Below are positions 11,101 to 21,005 of a stretch of DNA of 64,000 nucleotides, piece after piece. Below the pieces are notes generated by a model that saw only the letters and a program-made list of their open reading frames with translations, ran no database searches and had not been told where the DNA came from. The position numbers and the translations under genes were made by a program. Source of the DNA: Atrichornis clamosus (Eukaryota; Chordata; Aves; Passeriformes; Menuridae); assembly GCA_013400975.1 (NCBI GenBank), contig WBMZ01005367.1, positions 186,001-250,000 of the forward strand, given 5' to 3'. Position 1 is the stretch's first letter, and every line of letters begins with the position of its first letter.

Positions 11101-13725
11101 CTTAACTCATGAAATGTAAACTGTTTGTAAGTAGAATCTACTTTACTAGATAGTAGTTAATCTGAACAAGTATCACCTGCTAGTTTTAGATGCCTGCAAG
11201 GGAGTTTTTAGTTCAAACAGTACAAGCCCATACTGCAGCTTTGACCCCGTTGCAAAGAAGATGCCCTGAAACTTGCACTTACACAATTTTGAGGCACTCC
11301 TTTCAGTTTTTCTTAAAATCTGTTACTTTTCTATATAGTCATTTAAATTTCTGTTTGGTTCCTGCTATCTGCCATACAGTTTCCTACATCTCCAGCTTTA
11401 TGCTTGAGGAGAGACAATCAGAAGCTTAACTTCTGTCTCTTCCTCATCTCAAATGCCCTGAGGGAAGCCTTGTCCTCTGGTGGAACTCACTAGACTTGCA
11501 GAGCAGGGCTTTTCCATCCCTCTTCTAAGCAGCCTTTCCTCTGCGAAAACAAGTAACTTCCCATTAATACAGAGAGGGAGGAATAGTCTTCATTTTTTTA
11601 TTCCAGTTTTTTTCTCTCACTGCCTCTTGAGACAGTCCTCACATCTTAACGAGTCCTTGGAGAGCTGGGTATGAGATAGAAAGTGGTGTATTACTGGATC
11701 TTGGGGAACACTTGGTTGCTTTCTGAGTAGAGATGGTCAGTCAGTGTGGGCTTTTCTTTATCTTCTAGCTGTTGAGCTGCATTAGAGGTAAATAAAATGA
11801 CCAGCTTTATTGAGCTTCATTTCCACAACACATTCACATGGAAACACCACTCCAGGCTGTCATTCAGGCCACTGTCTCTGTCTCACCATGTGCCTTTTGC
11901 TGTAGGAAAACCCATTCCATGAACCCTCCTGCTAAAAGCTCTGTCTCCTTTGTTAAAACACATTCCCAGTTCTTGAGCTGTCCGTGGGACACCCAGATTT
12001 TCGTTTCAGGATTTCTTTTCTCAGTGCCAGATGCTTTACACAGTTTTCTGTAGTGCAAGCCTGGATGAAAAGTAGAGTAACCTGTCTTCATGCTTCAGCT
12101 TATAGCCAGTCACAGAATCTGTTGTGAAGTTACTGATCTTCTCTCTTTAAAATGAAGGTGCTATTGCTGTGCAGGGTAATTGCATTGCATGGCAATGTGT
12201 TGCACTGAAACTTATCATTACCCAAAACCTGTTGCTACAATTGAGCGTTTAGAGATACTTTTGGCTCTTTTATAGAGGTATTTTTTCCTTCAGTAAGTAA
12301 ATTGGTTTGAAAGCTCAGATTATAATTTCAGGAGGGTTATAGTTGCAAATGTGTTTAAACAAAGAAACTGTGAAGACAAGTTTAGGGATTCTATCGAAAA
12401 GATTTTTCTCTATCCAGATGCCTATGTAGACATCTACTTATGTAGATATGCCAAAGTTCCTTATAGCTCCATTATTAAAACTCTGTCATAAGCATGAGTT
12501 TATTAAATTAATAAATTTATACTTTTAAGTGAGGTAATGAAAGCTGTTATTTGACTGTTTAACATGTTTGACATTTTAAATTGCTCCTAAGTGGGCAGGG
12601 GTTTAATAAGAAAGCTACAGTTTTTAGAAAGCGCAAATTTAGTTGAATGAGTGCCAAATAAACTCATTGGCAACGTGACTCAGTCTCATGGAGGAGTTCA
12701 GGAGACGTTGCTGGCTTTGTTCACATCCCCAGTTCTTGTGTTATCCGGTATCTCTTCCAAAGGACGATCCCGTGTTCCGGTGTACGAACAGCAAGGTCAC
12801 TGTCCAGCCCAGTCCCTACCTGAGCTACCGACTGCCCAAGGACTTCGTGGACCTTTCCACAGGAGAGGACGTTCACAAACTGATCGACTTCCTTAAACTG
12901 GTAAGAAGCAGTGGAAAAAATTTCTGACCTTCCACCTTTGTCAAATGGAAACACCAAGTCCCTGGAACTGCGCTTTCGTAATTAACACAGATTACATAAT
13001 TACAGAAAAAGTAATGTATGAAGACACCCAATGTATTGCTGGGTTAATTGTTTTTGAAGTGATGAAGAGCAGGCTGTCATACTGCTCTCACTTTGGTTAA
13101 TTTTGTTTTTATGGGAAGCAATGAACGTAGTTTGACAAATCTTACTGAAGGACTGAGCTGTTTCCTTTCTTATTTAAATGTAAATATGAAAGTGGTATTA
13201 ATGGAAATGTACTGTTTGAACGTCTGGAGCTAATGCTTTTAAGAACTTCTTTAAAAGTTAGAAGATAAGTATATTAGGAAAAACCCTTAAACAGTTGTTC
13301 CTTTTTCAGTACACTTTCTTTGTTCTTTTGATGCACAGTGACAAGAAAACATGACATCTTTGTAAGGTGTGGAAGGGAGGGCAGGTTACCGGCATCTGTA
13401 TCACTGACTTTGGTCACCACCATCATGTTTCCTAGTTCTTGTATATTCCAAGTGTTAATGGACAAGGGAAATCTTGTTCTTTACTGGAAATAAAATCCTA
13501 TAATTTGGGATAAGGAGAGGGTTGGTATTGCTCAGTTCCATTTGCTGAAAACATTATCTCTTACTGTTCCAAAAAATGGCTTAGAAATGCAGTCACTGTC
13601 CAATCCATTGTATCTGGAAACACTTGTCATGATTTATTCCTGCTCTTTCTTCGGGTAACTGTGTCCTAACATTATGAACTCTCCTGTTCCGTTGACAGAA
13701 AAGAAATCAGCAAGATGATGACTGA
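2065..13725 (+). CDS. CDC123: CDC123, 3' half (five coding exons, spliced)
   Basis: CDC123 is a cytosolic ATP-grasp-like chaperone that binds eIF2 gamma and promotes assembly of the eIF2 heterotrimer, so it supports translation initiation. The spliced product of 2065-2187, 5487-5515, 10861-10989, 12763-12900 and 13699-13725 is one continuous frame of about 148 residues. It starts at GISQRDYTQYYDHISKQ, passes through VFDVYRDSR and IDFNPFGEVTDSLLFTWEEL, then PSPYLSYRLPKDFVDLSTG, and ends KRNQQDDD-stop. These stretches match the C-terminal part of vertebrate CDC123 as I remember it; the human protein is about 336 residues and ends almost identically. All junctions are GT/AG with compatible phases. 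The N-terminal half lies upstream of the window. No frameshift or internal stop is present. The least conserved part is the acidic linker around GKNLKGDQSEGEATEQ. Identification is very secure. Confidence 0.97.
2188..5486 (+). other. CDC123: CDC123 intron
   Basis: The intron is 3.3 kb, bounded by donor GTAAGT and a strong acceptor (TTTTTTTTCTTCTTTTCAG ending at 5486). I see no additional exon, repeat or RNA gene. The sequence is AT-rich and looks unique. Confidence 0.85.
5487..5515 (+). CDS. CDC123: CDC123 29-nt microexon (FVFDVYRDSR)
   Basis: With the T carried over from the preceding exon, these 29 bases encode exactly ten residues, FVFDVYRDSR, and end in phase 0 before donor GTAAGT at 5516. 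A long T-rich polypyrimidine tract directly precedes the AG, which fits the need of a very short exon for strong splice signals. The acidic residues lie in the ATP/Mg-binding part of the fold by family analogy, so skipping this exon would both shift the frame and remove likely active-site residues. Confidence 0.95.
5612..5702. repeat. Simple repeat, AACC-rich grading into CAAA/CCAA-rich
   Basis: Four perfect AACC units at about 5613-5629 are followed by about 70 bases made almost only of A and C. It lies about 100 bases downstream of the 29-nt exon and is complementary to the GGTT tract at 10.4 kb in the same intron. Confidence 0.85.
5945..6041 (-). mobile_element. CR1 LINE fragment, 3' end (left part, interrupted)
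   Basis: The + strand reads ATTTCAATTGGAAGGGACTT, then GTGGTCATTGAGTCCAACTG, then GGGCTGACCAAAAATTAAAG. This is the typical appearance of a minus-strand avian CR1 3' region. The match stops at about 6041 and resumes at about 6161, so the element has been split by a second insertion. Confidence 0.75.
6042..6160 (+). mobile_element. CR1 LINE 3' end, inserted into an older CR1
   Basis: The sequence runs TGGTGGGATTCTTGGGGCTG, then CAGGGCCAGGAGTTGCACTC, then GTGGGTCCCTTCCAGCTCAG, and ends in the CR1 terminal repeat TATTCTATGATTCTGTGATT. It is 5'-truncated, as CR1 copies usually are. Flanking DNA on both sides belongs to one minus-strand CR1, so this copy is the younger of the two. Confidence 0.75.
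6161..6215 (-). mobile_element. CR1 LINE fragment (right part of the interrupted copy)
   Basis: AAGGGCATTGTCCAAATATC followed by TCTTAAACAC continues the minus-strand CR1 that broke off at about 6041 after AGCATGTTGTTA. The two parts join into an ordinary CR1 3' region if the 119-bp insertion is removed. The outer end fades out in an AT-rich tract near 6215. Confidence 0.65.
6497..6623 (+). mobile_element. CR1 LINE 3' tail
   Basis: TTTAAAAGAATTGTAGATGT, then GTGGTGCTTAGGGATGTGAT, then GGACTTGATACTAAAGGATT, then TTTCCAACTTAAACAATTCT is a diverged CR1 3' end ending in a degraded ATTCTGTGAATT terminus. The same tail type ends the longer CR1 at 36.2 kb. Confidence 0.7.
10378..10476. repeat. Simple repeat, GGTT-rich
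   Basis: About 100 bases are almost only G and T, including five tandem TTGG/GGTT units at 10442-10462. There are many GG and GGG runs. The two hydrophobic Trp/Phe/Gly-rich frames across this region are products of the repeat, not genes. Confidence 0.85.
10861..10989 (+). CDS. CDC123: CDC123 internal exon (GKIWLIDFNPFGEVTD ... EGEATEQ)
   Basis: This 129-nt exon is in phase 0 at both ends (acceptor TTTGCAG, donor GTGAGA) and encodes 43 residues. WLIDFNPFG is the family's signature stretch. The Asp and Asn of DFN are the expected Mg-ATP ligands of the ATP-grasp-like site, by family analogy. The last 15 residues or so form the variable acidic linker. Confidence 0.97.
10990..12762 (+). other. 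CDC123: CDC123 intron
   Basis: A 1.8-kb intron with donor GTGAGA and acceptor TCTTCCAAAG. The polypyrimidine tract at the 3' end is weaker than in the other introns. I recognise no repeat or extra exon. Confidence 0.85.
12763..12900 (+). CDS. CDC123: CDC123 internal exon (DDPVFRCTNS ... LIDFLKL)
   Basis: The 138-nt, phase-0 exon encodes 46 residues: DDPVFRCTNSKVTVQ, then PSPYLSYRLPKDFVDLSTGE, then DVHKLIDFLKL. The donor is GTAAGA. The PYLSYRLPKDFVDLS stretch is essentially invariant in vertebrates as I recall. The exon is GC-richer than the introns beside it. Confidence 0.97.
12901..13698 (+). other. CDC123: CDC123 last intron
   Basis: A 0.8-kb intron from GTAAGA to the acceptor GTTGACAG. 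It contains an AATAAA near 13485, upstream of the last exon, which could in principle permit intronic polyadenylation but has no other support. Confidence 0.85.
13699..13725 (+). CDS. CDC123: CDC123 terminal coding exon (KRNQQDDD-stop)
   Basis: Eight codons and TGA. The acidic C-terminal tail KRNQQDDD matches the vertebrate ending (KRNQQEDD in human, from memory). Confidence 0.96.
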   Translation, partial: KRNQQDDD

Positions 13726-13791
13726 GGTATTCAGAAGCATTACACTGAATTGCAAGCAAGAAATGTGGCAAAAGCTGTATTTAGCATAACT

Positions 13792-13797
13792 ATTAAA
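13792..13797 (+). terminator. CDC123: Proximal poly(A) signal ATTAAA
   Basis: ATTAAA lies 67 bases after the stop, with a U-rich element (GCTTTTTATAG) about 25 bases downstream. It is a plausible cleavage signal for a short 3' UTR. Confidence 0.5.
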
Positions 13798-14232
13798 CTA
13801 TTGATTTAAAGAAAACCTGCTTTTTATAGTCAATGAAAGAACTGAAGAGCTGTTCATCCTCTGTGTCTGTTGGTTTATATAAAAGTGTAGAAAAGCTTTT
13901 TCAGGGAAACATGAAAGGTCAGGGTGATTTCTCAGGGGATTCCAGGTGCAAGCAAGCAACAATCTGAGTGCAGCTGAACGACTGCTTTCCCATCTCAGAA
14001 TGTGAAGATTGATGCCACTGAGCTACGCCTTCAGACTCCTCAGTGATAAATATGGCAACATGTAATGCTTGTGCAGTTAAAACATGGAGCATTCTCTGAA
14101 TTTAGGCACAGTCTTGCTTAAAATGTAGTCACAAAGAAAAAGGAATGTACGTTTTAATCTGTAGTAACCTTTTGAAATTGTAAATTGATTTTGTTTTGGG
14201 AGCACTTCCCATCCTTTATGTAAAAAAAAAAG

Positions 14233-14238
14233 AATAAA
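14233..14238 (+). terminator. CDC123: Distal poly(A) signal AATAAA
   Basis: A canonical AATAAA in an A-rich tract, followed about 17 bases later by a strong U-rich element (ATTTTTTTTCTTTGTTAC). This is the better poly(A) context of the two. Confidence 0.6.
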
Positions 14239-14255
14239 AAAATGGAGAAGGGATT

Positions 14256-17200
14256 TTTTTTCTTTGTTACAAGGGCTAATATTTCATTTCAGAGAACAAC
14301 TGTAGCTATAATAGACTACTTAAGGTTTGAACATTTTGCATATCAAGAATTTGAAACTCTGAATGAATTTCAAGTAAAGTAATATTTTCACATGGCTAAA
14401 GTGACAAAATTCGTTAAATTTCATCAAATTTAATTTCATTTTTATAGTAGTGAAAATTTCTCGAAATTTCTTTTTTAATGCGATTACATACTAGATACCA
14501 TGTGTGACTTTAATATGCGTAGTTAAACATAACATCAGCCTATAATTTTATATGCAAACTCAGTCTTGTTTCTTTTGTATCACATCTCTGAGTTTCTTAA
14601 GAAAGTAATTACTCTTTCAGCTCTTAAAATCCTGTATTTATTTGGTATTTCACGTGTTTTGTATAAAGGGAATCTTGGCTAAATCTGGGGAAACAGAAGC
14701 TCTTGTTCCCGGTTGCTGTTGTTTGGGAGGTGGGGGAGGACAGTTTTAGGTGAATCACTGACTTTTGGATGTAGGTATTTGCATGGCATCAGTAATTTAC
14801 TAAGTGTGCAGAGTTCCCATTGAAACAAAAGGACATTCGGAGGTGCTCATAGCCCCTGGAAACTGGTTCCTGTTTCAATCCAGTTATGTGATACTCTGTG
14901 TATGTATATAAAGCTGTTTGTGTTTCTTTGCCTTGCTTTTGCTGTCAGAATGGAATGGTGCTTGGTTACAATCTGTTCTTGGATGTTAAATCTGAGTTTA
15001 GATGTTAAATTATTACTGTCTTTATTTAGCTTCACTTTTGAATGAAAACTTACTCTAGTTAAAGATTATGCAGATTAAGAATCTTATTCTACAAAAGAAC
15101 ATTGATGAAGCATCACAGATGAAAGCTCCTGGAGTCAGTACACATCTGCCCTGCCTTTGAAGCATTGGGACCTGCTTCTCAATAGCTTTTTGTATTCAAA
15201 TTAGATGATCATTAACTCAGGGCTGGGCTACACCTAATCTTGCCATACTGCAGGACTTTAGGTGAGTGTTTCTCACCTTCATCAGAGGGATAATTGGAGT
15301 GTAAATGTCTCTAAATCAGACAGAAACCTCAAAGTGTAAAAAATCAACAAAGCTTTCTTCTTTCTTTTAAAGTTTCTAGCCATAACTTAAACTGTTGTGT
15401 TGTGATGCTGTAACCACTCTTCCTTTACACAGGTGATGCCCTGGAATTTTCAGTATATTTATAAAAGCTTCTGAACTACAGATTACTGTACTTAAAAATA
15501 CAAAGTCTTGGTTTAAAGCCCACCTCTTCCATGTGGGCTCCACAAATTAATTTGCCATTTTCTCAGCTTTCCTTGCTGGATATTCACCAGAACATGTGGG
15601 ACCAGTTTGATGGGACCCTATGCATGCTGGAGTGTCCCTTTAGGTGAGTAGGCTGGAGATTTTCTCCTCTCTGAAATGCTGAAAGGTGCCCAGTCTGAAT
15701 TCATGGGCTGCCCAGCCAAGCTATCAAACACTGATAACAAACTGTAGTTTGGAGTTGCAGGAACTTGTCCTGCTTCCTCTGGGCTTAGTCTTAGTGAAAA
15801 ACCAGAAAAGGTAGCAGAGCAAAAATGCTCGTCCCATTTTCAGGTCCTGGCACAGAAATGGTGCCCAGTATGAAAACACCATCTACATAATCAGATCCCC
15901 CAAAATATCATATCCTTACAGTTTAAATACTTCAGATGTTTAATACTTTAGATGTACTTTGCTTTTTTCCCCAACTTCAGGTAACCATACAGTGAAATTT
16001 TTTTGTCTGTTAAAGATTCCTCTTCTGAAAGAATTTTTATTCCATATGTCCATTTGATCTCCTAGGATAATTAACAAGCGTATTCCTTTTGGGGAGGTGA
16101 GGAAATGAATGTTGATAGGTTAAAAATGCTTCAGATCAGTTTTACACTTAATAGTATATGACACCATTTTAATTCTGTTTCAGGTCATCACAGAAGCAGC
16201 TTCTGTCTCCAGCCACCATACAGAAATTTGAAAATACAAAATTCCAATTGTTCAGGTCCTTGTTCATGGTGTTCAGTTATCACCATTTGCTGAGTAAGGG
16301 CCAAGTATATACTATATATTCTTGATTATATACTTAAAGTACAATATGAAGATAGTTGCAGTGTCATGTAGATGACAAACAGAACTTTTAGAGGGAGGTA
16401 ACATGCAGTCATTTTATACAGAGCCTGTGCCTGCCAAACCCTCCAGAAGCCTGGCTGTGTCTAATGGCTCCAGCAGTGAGATTCAGTTCTTGGGCTGCAG
16501 CTCTGCCAGGAGTGCCAAGGAAAAGTCCTCATTGTTTCACAGCCAACACTTGTGCTATTTAATCTCCCAGATGGGTAGCGGGGATCAGGATTCCAGTCAC
16601 CCCATAAGTAGCAGTTATTAACATGTACTGGCTTAGTTCAGGATTTGGAATAATGCTCCTGTTGTGGGCTGCAGACTGTCCATTCTGTTCTCCATTGACT
16701 CTTCTTTCTCCAGTGTCCATGTCTTTCCTCACCCACCAGTCTCTTATTTGGATAAACGTTAAGATCAGAATTGGCAGCAGCAGCACGGATAAAACTGATC
16801 TGAATTTTAAAACCTATCACTGTCTACTTTTCTCTCCCTCTTACAAACACATGTTTTTGAGTGGTGCTCTGCTATATCAAACCTCCCTGCACCCCAAACC
16901 CTAAAAGTAGGGGAGTAATAGCCAGTTCCAAGTCTCATCAATAGCACTTGTTGGATTCTGGTCACAGTGTATGGCTTGTAAAAGTCCACATAACTTCATC
17001 TGCTACCCTTAGCTAGACATTTCATGTGTCTCTTTGTTATGTACTCACCTGCTGCTCATGTCCAGGATGTAGAAAAAAGGTACCCTGGGAGATGCAGTTC
17101 AGGTTTGGATTTAAGCAACAGAGACGGTTTGACATTCCGTGTTTCAGGCTTTCAGGTGAGTATTGCCAGATGAAAGGACTCCAAAACAGATCAGTGGCAG

Positions 17201-18516
17201 TGTGGAGATGGGTAATACCACAGCACAAACCTGTGTAGAAATGCTTCTGGACCTTTGTGCATGACTGAGTTCAGCTTTCACAAACTGCCCCAAATTAGAA
17301 GTGTCCAGTAGCCAGAGAGGACCACGGAGTGTTTGTCAGGGAGCATAAATAGACAAATCAGCATGGCAACTGATTCCAACCTAATTGATTCCAACCTTAG
17401 AGGCTAAGAGTATCAATTCTGGTTGTGTTCGGACACATTAGTTCAAGAAATAATGTTGAACTAAAATACATATTTTGGCCAAGACAAGATGGGCGTAAAG
17501 TGTAATCCAGAAGCAGAACATAGTGCTTTTGATTCATGAGGGATACTGGAAACACTTGTTTACAGGCTTAATAAATCTACATTAGCAAAAGTTTGTCTGG
17601 ATGTTGAGTTAACAGTGTCTTCTGTTTGAATTTCATGACCTCTGTAAAAAGAAAGTTTCCAATTTGTGCTCATTCTGAAATTATAGAGTTAAAATAAGAC
17701 ATTTTGCCATAACTGGGGTATTTTGTGCAGGCCTGAAGCTTTCTCAAAGATACAAAGCCCTTAAGCAGTTAAGTGTGGTTACAGGTTTTTATGGTTATAA
17801 GGACATTGGCACTGCAGTAAGTCTGGTTTGGAGTTTTTTGGTTCTTTCTTTGGGGCAGGGAGAGAGGGGAGGATTAGGGGAAGGAGATGTCCTGCTGTAT
17901 TTCTCCGTATGAACTGTTGCAGCAGTGTCCTACCTGGGTACCAATGGTGTTTTGATCCTTTTAATAGCTGACCAGGCTTCTTCCAAGGATGTGTTTTGGC
18001 AGCTTGTTGGGAAAGGTTGGTTAAAAGTGCTGACTGCTCACAACCTTTCTTCAGGGAAGCATGCTAGTTACAGATGAACTTCCAGGAGAGATTTGTGACT
18101 CCTAAACAGCATTCCTGGCCAAGAGAAAGAGCATAATCAGTACTAGTTAATTCTAGTCTTTAGGGCTTCAATCCAGCTGGTGGAGGGGCTTGAAATTTTG
18201 GGTTCTGTCTTGGCTTCTGCTATGAAACTGCATCCTGACAGACTGTAGCACTTCATTGACATAAATGAATTATTCATCAGAGCTGGGACTGTAAGATCCG
18301 GGAGAGGGAATGAACAACATGTGAAGCTAAAACGTCTGCACACCAGTATGAGGAATACACAGGAGGAACTCAGTGTCAATATATGTCAGAAATGATTGAT
18401 GGGCATTGTAGTGACTTTGGGAGATAAATGGCAGCACTGGAACAGAGACCCATCACTCAGCAAGGGCTGGAGGCACTATGCTGAACATCAACAGTGTCTG
18501 TATTTCCAAAGCTTGG
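14256..18516. other. Intergenic, no gene seen
   Basis: AT-rich single-copy-looking DNA. I see no coding exon, RNA gene or clear repeat. Short open frames here lack splice context and recognisable protein sequence. A forkhead-type TGTTTACA occurs at 17557-17564. Confidence 0.75.
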
Positions 18517-19110
18517 GAATCACAGAATGGTTTGGATTGGAAAGGACTGTTAAAAATCATCTAGTCCTCAAACACTTCCAGGAATGAGGCATCAGCAACT
18601 TCTCTGGGCACCCTGTTCTGGTGTCTCACCAACTTCATCATGAAAACATTTCTTTCTTAATGTCAGTGTAAACTGACCCTCTTTCATTTTAAAGCTGCTG
18701 TCCCTTGTCCTGTCGCTACAGGCCCTGGTAAAATCTCTGTGTTTCCTATAAGCCCCTTTTAAGAATTGAAAGGCTGCACCATGATTTACTCAGAGCTTTC
18801 TCCAGCTTTCCCCAACTCCCTCAGCCTTGCCTCATAGGAGAGGTGTTCCCGCCCTGGGGTAACTTTTGTGGCCTCCTCTGAAATTGCTCCAACAGGCCCG
18901 TGTCTTTCCTGTGCTGGGTACCCCAGAGCTGGATGCAGCACTGCAGGTGGGGTCTCGAGAGAGGAGCAGAGGGGCAGAATCACCTCCCTTGACCTGCTGC
19001 CCACAGTGCAGGTGATGCAGCCCAGGACATGTTTGGCTTTTCCAGGCTCTGAGTGCACGTGACAGGCTTGTGCCCAATTTTTCATCCACCAATATTTCCA
19101 AACAATACTT
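18517..19110 (-). mobile_element. CR1 LINE, 3' portion, 5'-truncated
   Basis: Read on the + strand it starts with AATCACAGAATGGTTTGGAT. It continues through GCTGTCCCTTGTCCTGTCGC, CAACTCCCTCAGCCTTGCCT, GGGTACCCCAGAGCTGGATG and GCAGCACTGCAGGTGGGGTC, to a TTTTTCATCCACCAATATTT region near 19095. This is the reverse complement of a CR1 3' end plus the end of its reverse-transcriptase ORF. The frame is broken, so the copy is dead. Confidence 0.9.
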
Positions 19111-20257
19111 GGGAATCTGTTGGGAAAGTGCCTAACATGAGAAGACTTGAAAAGACAAAGAGTTTTTTTCCAGAGGACAGTCTGTACTTTAGAAGGAACA
19201 GGGTGTTACTCTAGAGTTGGCTGTTCTGGGTTACAGTCAGGCTTATTTGAAGTGGTTAAAACTTTTGAAGTCAGAAGTGCTTTAGGTGGCTCTGGAGTTG
19301 GCATTTGGTGCTCTGGAGAAAGCAGGGAGATGAGAGAAGCAGAATAAGGACCTCAAAAGACAGTTTTGGTAAGTGTAGGTGTCGATGCCTGGGTCCATTT
19401 GGGAGAGGATGGGTGGGATAACTGAAGAGAGGTGCTTTTTTAATGGCCCGTCAGCAGTGTCCCAATGTGAAGGGAAAATGGCACAGCGAGGGCTTGTAAG
19501 GATCAGTCAAAATGAAAACTGCAGAAATCTGAAGGAAAGGCACATGATTAAGTGTGAAAAGATGAGTGGATGGAGAAAAAAATGATGGATGATTCAGAGA
19601 AAACTGATGCTGTTAATGTTTTCTTTGCCTCGCTATATTCTCCTTTTTACAAGGAAAAGAAACGAAGTAAATTAACACAATTTAGCAGAAAAATTGCACT
19701 TGGAATAGCTATTGGTAGGTAGCCAGAGAGGGCATTGTGAGACCACCATACATTTTATTTCAGGGTCAGTATTTTTCCATAGCTTCGTTAATGGCTGGAG
19801 CAGTGAAATAAATAGCCTGTATAAAAATCTGTGGTTGGCAGTGACTTGAGAATACACTCAGGCACTTTTGAGGGTTGTATCAGGATTTGAAATGGCCGTA
19901 ATACACTGGAAAAATGGCCTGAAATAACAAGAAGAAATTTGATAAAGGCGAGTGCAAAGAGCTGTAGTTAGGAGGAGAAATCAGACATTTGAGTATAAAT
20001 GGGTAAGAGCTGGCAGAGCAGCAGTACAGTGGGAGTGGGTAAGTTACAGTAGAGACCATTACATGCAAGGCGATAATAAGCTGTTGGGGGAGGATAAAGG
20101 CAGGTGTCATTCTGGGCTAGCAGGAGAGAGAGGGATGGAAGAAATGAGAGATTATGTTGCTTGATGAGGGGATGGTGCACTGCAATGTGTCGCTTTAGGC
20201 ACAATGTTGCAAGAAATACTTCGGTCATTGGAGAGTGGCCAAAAATTGAATAAAGAA
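19111..20257. other. Intergenic, no gene seen
   Basis: Purine-rich on the + strand, with several short open frames that show no protein-like similarity. It sits between two CR1 copies of the same orientation. Confidence 0.7.
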
Positions 20258-20852
20258 TCACAGAATAATTCAAGTTAGAAGGGATCCAAAAGGATCATTG
20301 AGTCCAGCTCCCTGGTCCTCACAAAACTACCTAAAACCAACCTGTATGACTGAGAGCATCGTGCAGACCCTCCCTGAATGCTGTGACCGCTTTCCCAGGG
20401 ATCCTCTCCCAGTGCCTGACCACCTGCTCAGTGAAGAACCTTTTCCTGGTGTTCAGACTGGACAGCATTCCTGAAGCAGCTTCTTTCCATTGCCTCGTGT
20501 CCTGTCGCTGGTCACTGGAGAAGGGAGGCCAGCACCTCCACTGCCCCCCTTGAGGGAGGTGCCGGCTGCAACGAGGTCGCCCCTCAGTCTCCTCCAGACC
20601 GAACAACCAGCTGACCTCAGCTGCTCCTCATAAGTCTTGCCCTTGAGACCTTTCACCATCTTGGTCACCCTCCTCTGGACACACCCTAACAGTCTGATGT
20701 CCTTCTGGCATTGTGGTGCCCAAAACTGCCCCCAGGACTCGAGGTGAGGCTGCCCCGGTGCGGAGCAGAGCGGGACAATCTCCTCCCTTGACTGGCTGGG
20801 GATGCTGTGCCTGGTGCCCCGCAGGACATGGCTGGCCCTCCTGGCTGGCAGA
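20258..20852 (-). mobile_element. CR1 LINE, 3' portion with decayed ORF2 end
   Basis: The + strand begins GAATCACAGAATAATTCAAG, the complement of the CR1 terminus. It runs on through GACCCTCCCTGAATGCTGTG, CTCAGTGAAGAACCTTTTCC, CTCCTCTGGACACACCCTAA and CCAAAACTGCCCCCAGGACT. On the minus strand an open frame keeps CR1-type sequence such as YEEQLR, RRLRGDL and a VTSDRTRGNGKKL stretch. These are typical of the region after the reverse-transcriptase core. The copy is 5'-truncated. Confidence 0.9.
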
Positions 20853-21005
20853 ACACATTGTTGGCTCCTATTCCACTTTCCATGGTTATTTAGATTCGTG
20901 AGATCAATCCCCCTGAGCCTTCTCTTCTGTACATGAATCACTCCCAGCTCTCTCTGCCTTTCCTCACAGGAGAGATCCTCCAGCACCAGACATTTCTCCA
21001 AGGAG
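20853..21005 (-). mobile_element. Second CR1-like fragment abutting the previous one
   Basis: CAATCCCCCTGAGCCTTCTC, then CCAGCTCTCTCTGCCTTTCC, then TCACAGGAGAGATCCTCCAG repeats the part of CR1 that was already passed at about 20590-20640 in the preceding copy. This is therefore a separate or rearranged fragment, not a continuation. About 40 bases at the junction are unassigned. Confidence 0.6.

Larger units (their letters stand above)
13726..14255 (+). other. CDC123: CDC123 3' UTR
   Basis: AT-rich sequence after the stop. Two poly(A) signals give a short form (cleavage near 13.81-13.82 kb) or a long form (near 14.25 kb). The extent is inferred from the signals only. Confidence 0.6.

Noticed and set aside
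20453..21001. 182-residue minus-strand frame resembling a mobile-element protein
   Set aside because: It is the decayed 3' end of CR1 ORF2 plus an adjoining CR1 fragment, so it is annotated as mobile element, not as a host gene.
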